Source: Winogradskyella tangerina
GTDB taxonomy: Bacteria > Bacteroidota > Bacteroidia > Flavobacteriales > Flavobacteriaceae
Assembly: GCF_003260205.1 (NCBI RefSeq)
Contig: NZ_QERF01000002.1
Coordinates: forward strand, 248,001-312,000
Length of the DNA: 64,000 nucleotides
Reading direction: 5' to 3'
Part shown: positions 44,949-55,312 of the stretch, in pieces
How the letters are laid out: the number at the start of each line of letters is the position of its first letter
How positions within the stretch are numbered: the first letter of the stretch is position 1
Translations under genes and position numbers: made by a program
The notes under the pieces: generated by a model
Database searches by the model: none
Told to the model about the DNA's origin: nothing
The model's input: the letters and a program-made list of their open reading frames with translations, nothing else

Positions 44949-45024
44949 CAACGCAAAAGTGCAACAAACCAATTAACAATTCATCTTTATAGCAACAGTT
45001 AGTTAATTCATCAATCAAATCTCT

Positions 45025-47532
45025 ATGAACCTACGTTCTTTATTAATCTTATTTAGCCTTTGTATAACTTGCCTAGGCCTGGCACAACAGGATAGTATTC
45101 CTACACCAGATAAGAAGTTATTGAATATTGAACGGACTAATCAAAAGCCAAAGATCGATGGGGTTTTAGATGAAGCTATATGGCAAAACGCTGATATTGC
45201 CAGAGATTTTATTCAATTTAGACCAGAAATTGGAAATGCACTCCCTAACGAACAACGTACAGAAGTTAAATTAGCCTATGACGATAAGGCCATTTATGTG
45301 GCAGCCTATTTATATGACGACCCAGAGTTGATTATGAAGCAATTGGTTAATCGTGATAATTTTGGACAAACCGATTTTTTTGCAGTGGTTTTCAATCCGA
45401 ATAATGATGCCCAAAACGACACACAGTTCTTTGTGTTTAGTTCGGGACAACAAGCTGATGCCATTGCTAACCCAAGTATTGGAGAAGACTTTAGTTGGAA
45501 TGCCGTTTGGCAAAGTGCGGTTAAAATGAACGATGATGGCTGGAGCTTAGAAATTGAAATACCTTATCGTACCTTGCGTTTTGCCGAAGAAGAGAATCCG
45601 ATTTGGGGACTCCAATTTCATAGACACTTTAGACGAGACCGATCACAATACACCTGGAATCCTATTGATCCAACCAAGGGAAACATAGGGTTGTATCACG
45701 GAGAATTAGACGGCCTTAGTGGTCTTAAACCACCAACACGCTTAATTTTTTATCCATTCTCCACAGGAATCTTAGATAATTTTGATGGCGAAACCGAAAC
45801 CACTCTAAGACTAGGAATGGATGTAAAATACGGCATCACCGATAACTTTACCCTAGATGCGACACTAATACCCGACTTTAGCCAAGCTGGCTTTGATAAT
45901 CTTGTATTGAATCTAGGGCCATTTGAGCAGACCTTTGCTGAACAACGGCAATTCTTCACAGAAGGTGTTGATCTGTTTTCTAAAGGTGGATTGTTCTTCT
46001 CGAGGCGTGTAGGTAGTGCTCCGACCGGACAACTAGATCTTGCCGATAACGAAGAGGCAGATGTTCCTAATGAAGTGAAAGTTCTAAATGCATTAAAAGT
46101 TTCCGGGCGTACAAAAGACGGTTGGGGTCTAGGTATTTTCAATGCTATTACTGAAAAGACTGAAGCCACAATTAGGAATACCGATACAGGTGAGACTCGA
46201 AGTGAGGTTGTAGAACCATTTGCCAATTATAATATTCTGGTTGTTGATAAACAGTTTGGAGGAAATTCGGCCATAAGTATCATTAACACAAATGTGATGC
46301 GTGAAGGTGAATTTAGAGACGGTAATGTTACGGCATTGGTGGCTAACTTAGTAAATAAGAAAAATACATATCGCTTTGATACGGCATTACGAATGAGTAA
46401 TGTGAATTATCAGAATGCTCCAACAGAAACCGGTTTTAACACCTTTATGTTTGTCGGAAAAGTGGCAGGTAATTTCAGGTATAGTTTTGACCATAGCTTT
46501 TCAGATACCAAATATGAAATAAATGATCTTGGACTGAATTTCAGAAATAATCGAAACGATTTCGGAATAGACTTTTCATATCAAACATTTGAGCCTTCTG
46601 GAAAATTGAACAATTACCGTTTGAACTTTTTTGCTAATTATAGACGTCTCGTAAGACCAAATACCTTTTCGCGTTTCAATTTCGGTGGTGGTTACAGAGC
46701 TATTTCGAGAAAATTAGACGCCTACGGATTCCGATTAAATATCGAACCTGGAAAGCAGTATGATTTCTTCGAATCGCGCGATGGGCGTCCGTTTATTTTT
46801 GAAAATTTTGTAAGCACAGGCGGATGGATCTCCACAAATTACAATCGTGTTTTTGCTATTGACGTTAGAGCAAATGTTGCCACACTATTTGAAGAAGGTC
46901 GTGATCTTTTCAATTATAATTTTAATATCGAACCAAGAGTTAGGGTTTCTGACAAGTTATTATTGGTTTATGGATTTGACTTCAACCAAAGAAACGGAGA
47001 TCGTGGTTATGCTACAGCCGTAAACGATGAACCTATTCTTGGTGAGCGTAACCGTAAGATCGTAACAAATACCTTATCTGGTAGTTTTACGTTTAATCCA
47101 TTTCATACCTTAGGGTTAACCTTCAGACATTACTGGGACACGGTAAACTACGATTATGAATTATTCACCCTATTAGATAACGGCCGTCTAACAACAGCGT
47201 CCGGATTTAACTTAGATAATGTAGATGATCCAAATATTAATTTCAGTACTTGGAATGTAGATTTAAGCTACTCATGGCAATTTGCGCCGGGTAGTTTTTT
47301 AACGGCACTATACCGAAACCAGATCTTTAATTTTGACGAAAATTCTGAAGATGGTTTTTCAGAAAGTCTGGACTTACTTCTCCGTCAACCGATGCAAAAT
47401 ATCTTTTCATTGCGTATACAATACTTCATTGATTTTAATAATGTGAAGTCTATATTCAAAAAGAAACAAAAAAAGCAAAACGGACAGGCAACGATGTTTA
47501 ATACCACGCGTCCGTTTAATACCTTACCATAA
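45025..47532 (+). CDS. DUF5916/CBM9-like outer-membrane protein
   Basis: An 835-aa secreted protein. Signal peptide (MNLRSLLILFSLCITCLGLA), then a CBM9-like beta-sandwich (about residues 35-230: PKIDGVLDEAIWQNADIARD, EIPYRTLRF, WGLQFHRHFRR). The rest (about 235-835) is the DUF5916 region of repeated amphipathic strands, likely a barrel. Function is not established; a role in binding or processing surface polymers is inferred from the CBM9-like part. It stands alone, with a LolD-like gene 42 bp downstream. Confidence 0.88.
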   Translation: MNLRSLLILFSLCITCLGLAQQDSIPTPDKKLLNIERTNQKPKIDGVLDEAIWQNADIARDFIQFRPEIGNALPNEQRTEVKLAYDDKAIYVAAYLYDDPELIMKQLVNRDNFGQTDFFAVVFNPNNDAQNDTQFFVFSSGQQADAIANPSIGEDFSWNAVWQSAVKMNDDGWSLEIEIPYRTLRFAEEENPIWGLQFHRHFRRDRSQYTWNPIDPTKGNIGLYHGELDGLSGLKPPTRLIFYPFSTGILDNFDGETETTLRLGMDVKYGITDNFTLDATLIPDFSQAGFDNLVLNLGPFEQTFAEQRQFFTEGVDLFSKGGLFFSRRVGSAPTGQLDLADNEEADVPNEVKVLNALKVSGRTKDGWGLGIFNAITEKTEATIRNTDTGETRSEVVEPFANYNILVVDKQFGGNSAISIINTNVMREGEFRDGNVTALVANLVNKKNTYRFDTALRMSNVNYQNAPTETGFNTFMFVGKVAGNFRYSFDHSFSDTKYEINDLGLNFRNNRNDFGIDFSYQTFEPSGKLNNYRLNFFANYRRLVRPNTFSRFNFGGGYRAISRKLDAYGFRLNIEPGKQYDFFESRDGRPFIFENFVSTGGWISTNYNRVFAIDVRANVATLFEEGRDLFNYNFNIEPRVRVSDKLLLVYGFDFNQRNGDRGYATAVNDEPILGERNRKIVTNTLSGSFTFNPFHTLGLTFRHYWDTVNYDYELFTLLDNGRLTTASGFNLDNVDDPNINFSTWNVDLSYSWQFAPGSFLTALYRNQIFNFDENSEDGFSESLDLLLRQPMQNIFSLRIQYFIDFNNVKSIFKKKQKKQNGQATMFNTTRPFNTLP

Positions 47533-47574
47533 TTAATAGTGCATTTCGTATTAAAATAGTATTTTCGCTTTTGT

Positions 47575-48237
47575 ATGATTAATGCGACAAATATTCATAA
47601 ATCTTATAAAGACCTTCACGTTTTAAAAGGTGTAGATCTTCAAATTTCTGAAAGTGAAATCATCTCTATAGTCGGGGCTTCTGGGGCTGGTAAAACGACG
47701 TTGTTACAGATTTTAGGCACCCTCGATAAACCAGACTACAAATCAGATACCGAACTCATCATCAACGGGCAATCCGTTAAAGCACTTAATGATAAAGCAT
47801 TAGCGAAATTTAGAAATCAACACATTGGTTTCATATTTCAGTTTCATCAGTTATTACCAGAGTTTACTGCATTAGAGAATGTTTGTATTCCTGCCTTTAT
47901 AAATAATACATCAAAAGCGGAAGCTGAAAAGCGCGCTAAGGAATTGTTGGATTATTTAGGACTTAGTGATCGCATAAATCATAAACCCAATAGCATGTCT
48001 GGTGGTGAGCAACAACGAGTTGCCGTGGCAAGAGCATTGATCAATCAACCGAATATTATTTTTGCCGACGAACCATCTGGAAATTTAGACAGCGAATCCG
48101 CCGAACAATTACATCAGCTTTTCTTTAAACTAAGGGACGAGTTTAAGCAAACCTTTGTGATTGTTACGCACAATCAGGATTTAGCAAACATGGCCGATCG
48201 CAAACTAACAATGATCGATGGTAAAATGGTAGGTTAA
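47575..48237 (+). CDS. LolD/MacB-type ABC transporter ATPase
   Basis: A 220-aa cytoplasmic ATPase with Walker [10 protein letters not shown], signature [15 protein letters not shown], Walker [16 protein letters not shown] and switch His (VTHNQD). The subfamily drives lipoprotein release or efflux with FtsX-like permeases (family knowledge). The permease is not adjacent. A 42-bp gap to the DUF5916 gene allows co-transcription. Confidence 0.92.
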   Translation: MINATNIHKSYKDLHVLKGVDLQISESEIISIVGASGAGKTTLLQILGTLDKPDYKSDTELIINGQSVKALNDKALAKFRNQHIGFIFQFHQLLPEFTALENVCIPAFINNTSKAEAEKRAKELLDYLGLSDRINHKPNSMSGGEQQRVAVARALINQPNIIFADEPSGNLDSESAEQLHQLFFKLRDEFKQTFVIVTHNQDLANMADRKLTMIDGKMVG

Positions 48238-48342
48238 ATCTGAGCGCTCATTTTATTCTATACCCATTACTTCTTAATTATTTTTTCTGAAATACTTCTC
48301 GCCTTCTATTTCAATTAATTTACGTTTTACTAGAGCAGACTA

Positions 48343-48822
48343 TCACTCAACCACAAGTTTCACATAGATCTTCCCGTCTTCACCAACATAATCACGATTG
48401 AAGACTTTTTTACCAATGAGATCATTTTTTGCTCTTTTGAGGTCTTCAAGATCACCGCCTAATTCAATTTTAAAGGTATCCTTTTTAGATTTGAATTCGT
48501 GTGATACATATAATAAATATTCATCTAAAATATCTTCTAAAGGATATTGATCAGTAGTAACAATAACCTGATTGTAAGATATCGTCATTCTGTATTTAAA
48601 ACTATCCGTTTCATTAAGGTCAAGATATATGCCTTCCTCGATAAGTCGATATTTTTTAGTGTTTTTATAACGTCCTCGAGTTTCTAACTTAATATCAGTC
48701 ATAACATTGTATTCTGATTTTAGTTTGTATTCAGAAGAAGTTAACGTGTCTTTGTCAGTGGTTTGTGCGCTTGTTACATTGAGACTTAAGACTAAGAAGA
48801 CAAGAGTTAATAAGACTTTCAT
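48343..48822 (-). CDS. secreted protein of unknown function
   Basis: A 159-aa protein with a clear signal peptide (MKVLLTLVFLVLSLNVTSAQ) and a basic, beta-rich mature domain (IKLETRGRYKNTKKYRLI, VNVIGKKVF-like end). No family is recognised and no Cys is present in the mature part. Monocistronic, convergent with the ABC ATPase gene. Confidence 0.65.
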   Translation of the reverse strand: MKVLLTLVFLVLSLNVTSAQTTDKDTLTSSEYKLKSEYNVMTDIKLETRGRYKNTKKYRLIEEGIYLDLNETDSFKYRMTISYNQVIVTTDQYPLEDILDEYLLYVSHEFKSKKDTFKIELGGDLEDLKRAKNDLIGKKVFNRDYVGEDGKIYVKLVVE

Positions 48823-48976
48823 ATTATTTTTAACAAAACTTAAGATAATAATTTTATTCTTGGCTAAAATTATGGCGTAAAAATAAATGAACCAATACGT
48901 AGAACTACTTATTTTTCGATCTAGAATCCTCTAAAATTATTATGACAATCTTCAGCTTTTAAAACTGCAAAATCTG

Positions 48977-48984
48977 TAATTTTG
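48977..48984 (+). promoter_or_regulatory. -7 promoter box of fumC
   Basis: TAATTTTG matches TAnnTTTG, 25 bp before the ATG at 49010. Confidence 0.6.
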
Positions 48985-49009
48985 TAGTTCTTTAAAAACA
49001 TAAATAATC

Positions 49010-50407
49010 ATGTCATACAGAATAGAAAAAGATACTATGGGCGAGGTTAAAGTACCTGCCGACAAGCTTTGGGGTGCACAAACCGAACGTTCTCGAAATA
49101 ACTTCAAAATTGGAGCACCAGCTTCTATGCCATTAGAAGTGGTTTACGGTTTTGCCTACCTTAAGAAAGCTGCTGCTTATGCTAATTGTGAATTAGGCGT
49201 TTTAGATAAAGATAAACGCGATCTTATCGGTCAGGTATGTGATGAGCTCCTAGACGGACAGCACGATGATCAGTTCCCTTTAGTGATCTGGCAAACGGGT
49301 TCTGGGACGCAAAGTAATATGAATGTTAATGAGGTCATCGCCAACCGTGCACACCAAATTGCAGGAAAAGTGATCGGTGAAGGTGAAAAAACTATTCAGC
49401 CAAATGACGACGTTAATAAATCGCAATCTTCTAACGACACCTTCCCTACCGGAATGCACATTGCTGCTTACAAAAAGGTCGTAGAAACAACCATTCCAGG
49501 TGTAATTCAGTTACGAAATACACTACACAATAAAGCCATTGAATTCAAAGACTGTGTGAAGATCGGTCGTACCCACCTTATGGATGCCACACCACTAACT
49601 TTAGGTCAGGAGTTTTCAGGTTATGTGTCTCAATTAGACCATGGACTAAAAGCTTTAGAAAATACTTTGTCTCATCTAAGTGAATTGGCTTTAGGTGGTA
49701 CTGCTGTTGGCACCGGGCTCAATACGCCTGAAGGATATGATGTATTGGTGGCTAAATACATTGCAGATTTTACGGGCTTACCTTTTGTAACGGCAGAGAA
49801 CAAATTTGAAGCTTTAGCAGCACACGATGCGATTGTTGAAACTCATGGCGCCTTAAAACAGTTGGCGGTGTCTCTAAATAAAATTGCCAATGATATTAGA
49901 ATGATGGCTTCTGGTCCGCGCTCTGGTATTGGAGAGATTATCATTCCCGCTAATGAACCAGGAAGTTCAATTATGCCTGGCAAAGTAAATCCAACACAAT
50001 GTGAAGCATTAACTATGGTTTGTGCCCAAGTTATAGGTAATGATGTTGCCGTGACTGTTGGAGGTACACAAGGACATTATGAACTAAATGTGTTCAAACC
50101 TATGATGGCTGCAAATATTTTACAGTCGGCACAACTAATTGGTGATGCCTGTGTGAGTTTTGAGCAAAACTGTGCTATCGGAATTGAGCCTAACCACGCT
50201 GTGATTAAGCAATTACTTAATAATTCTTTAATGCTGGTAACGGCATTAAACACTAAGATTGGCTATTACAAAGCTGCAGAGATCGCAAACACAGCGCACA
50301 AAAACGGAACTACCTTAAAGGAAGAAGCCATTAATCTTGGCTATGTCACTCCCGAAGAATACGACGAATGGGTGAAACCAGAAGATATGGTAGGAAGTCT
50401 AAAATAA
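49010..50407 (+). CDS. fumC: class II fumarase
   Basis: TCA-cycle enzyme that interconverts fumarate and malate without an iron-sulfur cluster. It is 465 aa. Signatures are [36 protein letters not shown] and [16 protein letters not shown] (the catalytic-Ser loop). It has the usual length and its own promoter. Together with the shunt genes at the other end of the window it belongs to C4 metabolism, but it is 46 kb away and not in that block. Confidence 0.97.
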   Translation: MSYRIEKDTMGEVKVPADKLWGAQTERSRNNFKIGAPASMPLEVVYGFAYLKKAAAYANCELGVLDKDKRDLIGQVCDELLDGQHDDQFPLVIWQTGSGTQSNMNVNEVIANRAHQIAGKVIGEGEKTIQPNDDVNKSQSSNDTFPTGMHIAAYKKVVETTIPGVIQLRNTLHNKAIEFKDCVKIGRTHLMDATPLTLGQEFSGYVSQLDHGLKALENTLSHLSELALGGTAVGTGLNTPEGYDVLVAKYIADFTGLPFVTAENKFEALAAHDAIVETHGALKQLAVSLNKIANDIRMMASGPRSGIGEIIIPANEPGSSIMPGKVNPTQCEALTMVCAQVIGNDVAVTVGGTQGHYELNVFKPMMAANILQSAQLIGDACVSFEQNCAIGIEPNHAVIKQLLNNSLMLVTALNTKIGYYKAAEIANTAHKNGTTLKEEAINLGYVTPEEYDEWVKPEDMVGSLK

Positions 50408-50477
50408 AGGTTTGATTTTAACCATATTCAGGAATTATTGTGGTAATTTTACTACGTTGACTAATTAATTCTTGTTT

Positions 50478-51914
50478 ATGAAATTATCTTTACTTTCTGT
50501 TGCACTTATGCTCCTTTTTTCCCTCAGCATAAGCGCCCAAACCGTATGGGAAACTAAATCGACAATCGACGCACTTACAGGCAATAATCCTTATACTATT
50601 GCCTCTGGATTGATCGATAACGACACCGACCTCGATATACTCATCGGCACTGATGCCGATCATATTATCGTATGGTATAAGGGCAATGGTGATGGCACCT
50701 TTGTAAAACAAACGGCGATTACCAACTCACTCACCAATATTGTTGGCATTAAGCTCGTAGATTTAGATAGCGATACCGATTTAGATATCCTAGCCGTTGG
50801 CTTTGGAAGTTATGCTGCGGGTTATGGAACACCATCAGCATTAGTATGGTTTCAAAATGATGGCAGTGGCAATTTCGGGTCAGAGCAACTTATTACCAAT
50901 GCATTTGATGGTATGAGTGGTTTATTTGCTGGCACTATTGATGCTGGGTCTACTATCGACGTCGCAGTAACTTCTGTTGTTGATGGGGAAGTATTTTGGT
51001 TGTCGAATGATGGCTCCGGAAACTTCTCTGTTCCTACCAATAGTAGTATCGATAATACACTCAATGCGCCGGGAGTTATAAATATGAAGGATATCGACGG
51101 TGATGGCGATTTAGACGCAGTTGTAGCCACCGCAAATTATTCTTCTGACGCAATCGAGATCTTTAGAAATGATTTAGTACCAGGTGGTACTGTTTTATTC
51201 ACTAAAGATGCGGCCTCAGTAACTACAGGAAAAATTGGAATCTTCAATGCTAATTTTGAAGATCTAGACGGGGATTCAAATCTCGATATATTGGCAACTG
51301 AAGTTTCGTGTGGAACCTGTTCGCCTTCAACAGGTAATCTCTACTGGTATGAAGATAACGGGTCTGGCTTTACTGAAACCGTTTTTACAACCAGCATAAA
51401 TAATCCAGCCGTTGCACAATTTAAAGATGTAGACAATGACGGACTCAATGATATCATTTTGAGCAGCGGTACTGCAGGCGCAGGGAATGATCTAGTATGG
51501 TTTAAAAATAATGGCTCTGGAAGTTTTGGTTCTGAAACCGTTATCGATGATACGCAAAGTCAGGCTTTTGTCTATACTATTAATGATTTTGATGATGATG
51601 GCGATAATGACATTGCCAGTTGCGCCTATAATCAGGATGATCTCAATTATTTTGAAAATTTATTGGAGTCCTTAAATGTCGATGACATTGAACTGATAGA
51701 TTTCAGAATATATCCAAATCCGACGACTGAACTTTTATATTTTGAAGGGCTCAACGTTAGTGAAATTGATGTAACAATCACCGACATTTTAGGAAAGACC
51801 ATAGCAATAAAAGCCCATAATCCTAGTTTTCCTTTGAATGTCTCAAAATTGGCTAAAGGATTATACACCTTAAAAATTAATGACGAATTTGTAACTAAGT
51901 TTATCAAAAACTAA
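50478..51914 (+). CDS. T9SS-exported FG-GAP/VCBS repeat protein
   Basis: A 478-aa exported protein. Signal peptide (MKLSLLSVALMLLFSLSISA) and about seven FG-GAP/VCBS blades follow, with calcium-type Asp motifs (DNDTDLD, DSDTDLD, DGDGDLD, DGDSNLD, DNDGLND, DDDGDND). The last about 75 residues (IYPNPTTELLYFEG ... GLYTLKINDEFVTKFIKN) are a type A C-terminal domain for type IX secretion. It is therefore likely a surface or released beta-propeller. Ligand unknown. I start at ATG 50478, not the TTG two codons earlier. Confidence 0.9.
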   Translation: MKLSLLSVALMLLFSLSISAQTVWETKSTIDALTGNNPYTIASGLIDNDTDLDILIGTDADHIIVWYKGNGDGTFVKQTAITNSLTNIVGIKLVDLDSDTDLDILAVGFGSYAAGYGTPSALVWFQNDGSGNFGSEQLITNAFDGMSGLFAGTIDAGSTIDVAVTSVVDGEVFWLSNDGSGNFSVPTNSSIDNTLNAPGVINMKDIDGDGDLDAVVATANYSSDAIEIFRNDLVPGGTVLFTKDAASVTTGKIGIFNANFEDLDGDSNLDILATEVSCGTCSPSTGNLYWYEDNGSGFTETVFTTSINNPAVAQFKDVDNDGLNDIILSSGTAGAGNDLVWFKNNGSGSFGSETVIDDTQSQAFVYTINDFDDDGDNDIASCAYNQDDLNYFENLLESLNVDDIELIDFRIYPNPTTELLYFEGLNVSEIDVTITDILGKTIAIKAHNPSFPLNVSKLAKGLYTLKINDEFVTKFIKN

Positions 51915-51938
51915 TCGCCTTAAAAATTATATTTCTAA

Positions 51939-51971
51939 ACGTCAGTGCTTTGTGCTGACGTTTTTTTTATT
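51939..51971 (+). terminator. intrinsic terminator after the FG-GAP gene
   Basis: AACGTCAG (51939-51946) pairs with CTGACGTT (51956-51963), followed by a long T-run. Confidence 0.88.
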
Positions 51972-52007
51972 CGAAAAAAATAGGCAACTTTACAAAAAGC
52001 CAATCTT

Positions 52008-53276
52008 ATGTCTATTCTCATCACAAATATTAAGCAACTACTTCAGGTTCACGATCACAATGTTTTGGTACTAAAAGGTGAGGAAATGAAGACGCTAACT
52101 GTACTAGAAAATGCCTATCTATATATAGAGCACGATACCATCATTGAATATGGAGAAATGGTGGATTGTGAGGGTATTGAAGCCGAAACTGTTGTTGATG
52201 CTACAGGAAGAATTGTACTACCTTCTTGGTGCGATTCGCATACACATATTGTCTACGCAGGAAATAGAACTTCAGAGTTTGTAGACCGGATAAAAGGATT
52301 GAGCTATGCCGAAATTGCTGAACGCGGTGGCGGAATATTGAATTCGGCCAAGGTGCTTCAAGAGACCTCTGAAGCCGATCTGTACGACCAATCCATGGAT
52401 CGCCTCGAAGAACTCATTAGAATGGGTACAGGTGCTTTCGAAATAAAAACAGGTTACGGACTCACGGTTGACGCCGAACTAAAAATGCTTCGTGTTATTA
52501 AACGTATTAAGCAGGAAAGCTTGGCGCTTATTAAACCAACACTCCTTGCAGCACATGCTATACCAGATGACTATCGCGATAAAAAAGAGGACTACATCAA
52601 ATTGATTACTGAAGAACTCATTCCGAAGGCAGCAAAATTAAATATTGCCCATTTTATAGATGTCTTTTGTGAGAAAGGTTATTTTGATCTCAAAGACACC
52701 GAAGCCATTCTGAAAGCTGGTAAAGATCACAACATGCGACCAAAGATTCATGTGAATCAATTTAATATACTCGGCGGAGTAGCCTTAGGCGTAAAATATA
52801 ATGCGCTCTCAGTCGATCATTTAGAAGAATTAAATGACGACGACATTAATGCTTTAAAACCATCATCTACTATGCCGGTAGCATTACCTGGATGCTCGTA
52901 TTTTTTAGGAATACCCTATACTCCGGCACGCAAGCTTATCGATGCGGGAATACCGATAGCGATAGCAACAGATTATAATCCGGGTTCAGCGCCAAGTGGA
53001 AACATGAATTTTGTTGTAGGCGCCGCATGTATTAAAATGAAAATGACACCAGAAGAAGCAATCAATGCCGCCACGATCAATGGCGCTTATGCCATGGGAA
53101 TCAGTAATATGTACGGCAGTATAACAAGAGGTAAAAAGGCTAATGTCATTATTACAAAACCGCTTGAACATTATAATGAAATACCTTATGCTTTTGCACA
53201 CAATCCTGTGGAGCAGATCGTCATCAACGGTCAACTTAAGGATATAAAAAATCCGGAAGAAAACTTCCGGATTTAG
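52008..53276 (+). CDS. hutI: imidazolonepropionase
   Basis: Third step of histidine degradation: hydrolysis of imidazolone-5-propionate to formiminoglutamate. It is 422 aa of the amidohydrolase fold. Metal site DSHTHIVYAG, conserved IHVNQFN and ATDYNPGSAPSGNMNF are visible. The last codons lie inside a hairpin (53249-53274) that works as a terminator for the opposite strand. hutG is 1.0 kb downstream on the same strand, separated by a divergent coiled-coil gene. hutH and hutU are not in the window. Confidence 0.95.
   Translation: MSILITNIKQLLQVHDHNVLVLKGEEMKTLTVLENAYLYIEHDTIIEYGEMVDCEGIEAETVVDATGRIVLPSWCDSHTHIVYAGNRTSEFVDRIKGLSYAEIAERGGGILNSAKVLQETSEADLYDQSMDRLEELIRMGTGAFEIKTGYGLTVDAELKMLRVIKRIKQESLALIKPTLLAAHAIPDDYRDKKEDYIKLITEELIPKAAKLNIAHFIDVFCEKGYFDLKDTEAILKAGKDHNMRPKIHVNQFNILGGVALGVKYNALSVDHLEELNDDDINALKPSSTMPVALPGCSYFLGIPYTPARKLIDAGIPIAIATDYNPGSAPSGNMNFVVGAACIKMKMTPEEAINAATINGAYAMGISNMYGSITRGKKANVIITKPLEHYNEIPYAFAHNPVEQIVINGQLKDIKNPEENFRI
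53244..53274 (-). terminator. minus-strand terminator embedded in the hutI coding end
   Basis: AAATCCGGAAG (53249-53259) pairs with CTTCCGGATTT (53264-53274) over 11 bp. On the minus strand a run of T follows (53244-53251), while the plus strand has none. It begins 29 bp after the stop of the minus-strand coiled-coil gene, which it should terminate, and its right arm contains the first base of the hutI stop codon. Confidence 0.82.
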
Positions 53277-53302
53277 CTATCAATCAATTAAACGAATAGT
53301 TT

Positions 53303-54190
53303 TTATTTCAGAATAAATTCTGAGGAAGAAATCAATTCTTTATCGTTAAATACACTTATTTGGTATCTGCCTTTTTCAAATTTTGAATCGTTCGGTTGTG
53401 AAATATATTCACAAATATTTAGGTTTCTATTCTCATAGTTGAAACGACTGATCAAACTGTAATTCAATACCTGATCATCGAACTGTACTTGGTTATTCGA
53501 ACCTAGAACATTATTGTTAGGATCGATCACCTGAACGTATAATTCTTTATCACCTGCTTCGGTTAATTTATTTTTAGCAACTGTAAAACAAACTTTAATT
53601 TTATCGCTTCTACGTGCACGTTCTGTAGGGATTTGCTTTCCACTGCTTCTTTCAATTACACCCATACCTACTAAGCCTACAGTTTGCAAGGCTGCTGCAT
53701 CTTCAACAACATTTGCTAGTTCTGTATTCTGCACTAATAATGAATCCGTAAATACCGTACGCTCGGCTAACTGAACTTGAGTACTATCAAGCGAAGTTGC
53801 CAAATACTCATTTTCTACTTTAAGACGATCGTTTTCAGCTAAAAGCTCGTCCATTTCTTCTTGTAAGACCAAAAACTTCTTCTTGTATCTAAATAGGCTG
53901 TTCACGCTATTCTGTGAAACTTTAAGCGAATCCATTAAACCTTGAATACGTTCTCTAGCCTCGATAAGATCCTGATCTTTGATCTCGCTGGCAGCAATTG
54001 CCTGATCGTATTGCTTCGCCATGTTATTAAGATCATTCATGACTTGTTGCTTTTCAGAAATGAGCTCTTTTTCTTGCTCTTTACCTTCAGAATAAAATTT
54101 AGATGCAACAAATGCTGATCCTAAAAACAGTATTAATAGTATTCCTAACCCTACTTTTAGACCAATGTTTGATTTTTGTGATCCTTCCAT
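53303..54190 (-). CDS. membrane-anchored coiled-coil protein
   Basis: A 295-aa protein starting at ATG 54190. An open frame runs 30 codons further upstream but begins in AT-rich low-complexity sequence. One transmembrane helix (about residues 12-31) is followed by a long coiled coil (about 35-165). A beta-rich C-terminal domain (about 185-295: KVCFTVAKNKLTEAGDKELY) completes it. Such Bacteroidota proteins are sometimes called chromosome-partition ATPases, but no ATPase motif is seen. It sits between hutI and hutG in the opposite direction, which suggests no hut role. Confidence 0.75.
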   Translation of the reverse strand: MEGSQKSNIGLKVGLGILLILFLGSAFVASKFYSEGKEQEKELISEKQQVMNDLNNMAKQYDQAIAASEIKDQDLIEARERIQGLMDSLKVSQNSVNSLFRYKKKFLVLQEEMDELLAENDRLKVENEYLATSLDSTQVQLAERTVFTDSLLVQNTELANVVEDAAALQTVGLVGMGVIERSSGKQIPTERARRSDKIKVCFTVAKNKLTEAGDKELYVQVIDPNNNVLGSNNQVQFDDQVLNYSLISRFNYENRNLNICEYISQPNDSKFEKGRYQISVFNDKELISSSEFILK

Positions 54191-54298
54191 AATTTTTAGT
54201 TTTAAGTTATTGTAATTTCTTTGTTTTAAAATAATTGAAAAAACAGAATTAAATAAATAAAGCTGTATTTTTATTTTCAATTTTCATTATTTGTCCAA

Positions 54299-55312
54299 AT
54301 GCAAAATCTCGTATTATTTTCTTCAAAAGATCGCGATGCGCTCTTAAATACTCGTAAAGGAGAATCTAAATTTGGAGAACATGTTCAGTTATTAACTAAC
54401 CTCAATAACATATACGAAGACATTAGCAATTTAGATGTTGACCATGTCATTTTTGGTATCGCAGAAGATATTGGAGTTTACGCAAACCATGGTAAAACAG
54501 GGGCTTACAGAGCATGGGAGGCTTCCATAAATTTTTTATTAAATATTCAAAGTAATAGTTTTACAAAGGCTAAACGCGTTCTTATTCTTGGGTATTTAGA
54601 TTATAGTAACGCATGTGAGATTGTAAAACAAGAACCGACTAAAAAGTCAATCTCAAAAGCGCGGCAGCTAGTTGAATCTATAGATAAAGATGTGACTTTT
54701 CTTGTTTCTTCGATAGTAAAAGCAGGGAAAACTCCGATAATCATTGGTGGTGGCCACAATAATGCCTACGGTAATATTAAAGGCTTGTCGCTTGCGAAGA
54801 ATGATTTGGTTAATGCTGTGAACTTTGATGCACATACCGATTTTAGACCTGAAGAAGGTCGACATAGCGGAAATGGTTTTAGTTATGCCTATGCAGAAGG
54901 ATTCTTGAAAAATTACTTCGTTTTTGGTGTGCACGAAAACTATACTTCAGAAAAGCTGTTCAAAACACTAAAGAAGATTAAGTCTATTAAATATAACACC
55001 TACGAAAGTATGGCCGTTAGAAATGAACTCGACTTTAATTCTGAAATGGAACGCGCTTTGAACTTTGTTTCAGGAAAACATTTTGGATTGGAGATCGATT
55101 GCGATGCCATTGAAAATATACCTAGTAGTGCCCAAACACCCAGTGGTTTTAGTGTTAAGGATGCCCGACAATTTGTACACTACTTTGGACAACATAAAAA
55201 CGTTGGCTATTTACACATTTGTGAAGCCGCTCCACGCAAAAAATCAATGCAGAAAGTCGGTAAACTCATTAGTTACTTGATAACAGATTTTATTAGAGCA
55301 AATGACCATTGA
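54299..55312 (+). CDS. hutG: formimidoylglutamase (arginase fold)
   Basis: Last step of histidine degradation: formiminoglutamate to glutamate and formamide. It is 337 aa of the ureohydrolase family. Binuclear Mn ligands appear in GGGHNNAYGN, NFDAHTDFR and LEIDCDAIENIPSSAQTPSG. Proximity to hutI supports this substrate over agmatine or arginine. A GNAT gene starts inside its last 11 bp and is translationally coupled to it. Confidence 0.88.
   Translation: MQNLVLFSSKDRDALLNTRKGESKFGEHVQLLTNLNNIYEDISNLDVDHVIFGIAEDIGVYANHGKTGAYRAWEASINFLLNIQSNSFTKAKRVLILGYLDYSNACEIVKQEPTKKSISKARQLVESIDKDVTFLVSSIVKAGKTPIIIGGGHNNAYGNIKGLSLAKNDLVNAVNFDAHTDFRPEEGRHSGNGFSYAYAEGFLKNYFVFGVHENYTSEKLFKTLKKIKSIKYNTYESMAVRNELDFNSEMERALNFVSGKHFGLEIDCDAIENIPSSAQTPSGFSVKDARQFVHYFGQHKNVGYLHICEAAPRKKSMQKVGKLISYLITDFIRANDH

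Noticed and set aside
45750..46226. 158-codon minus-strand open frame
   Set aside because: Fully antisense within the DUF5916 gene, low-complexity Ser/Pro/Val composition, no start context.
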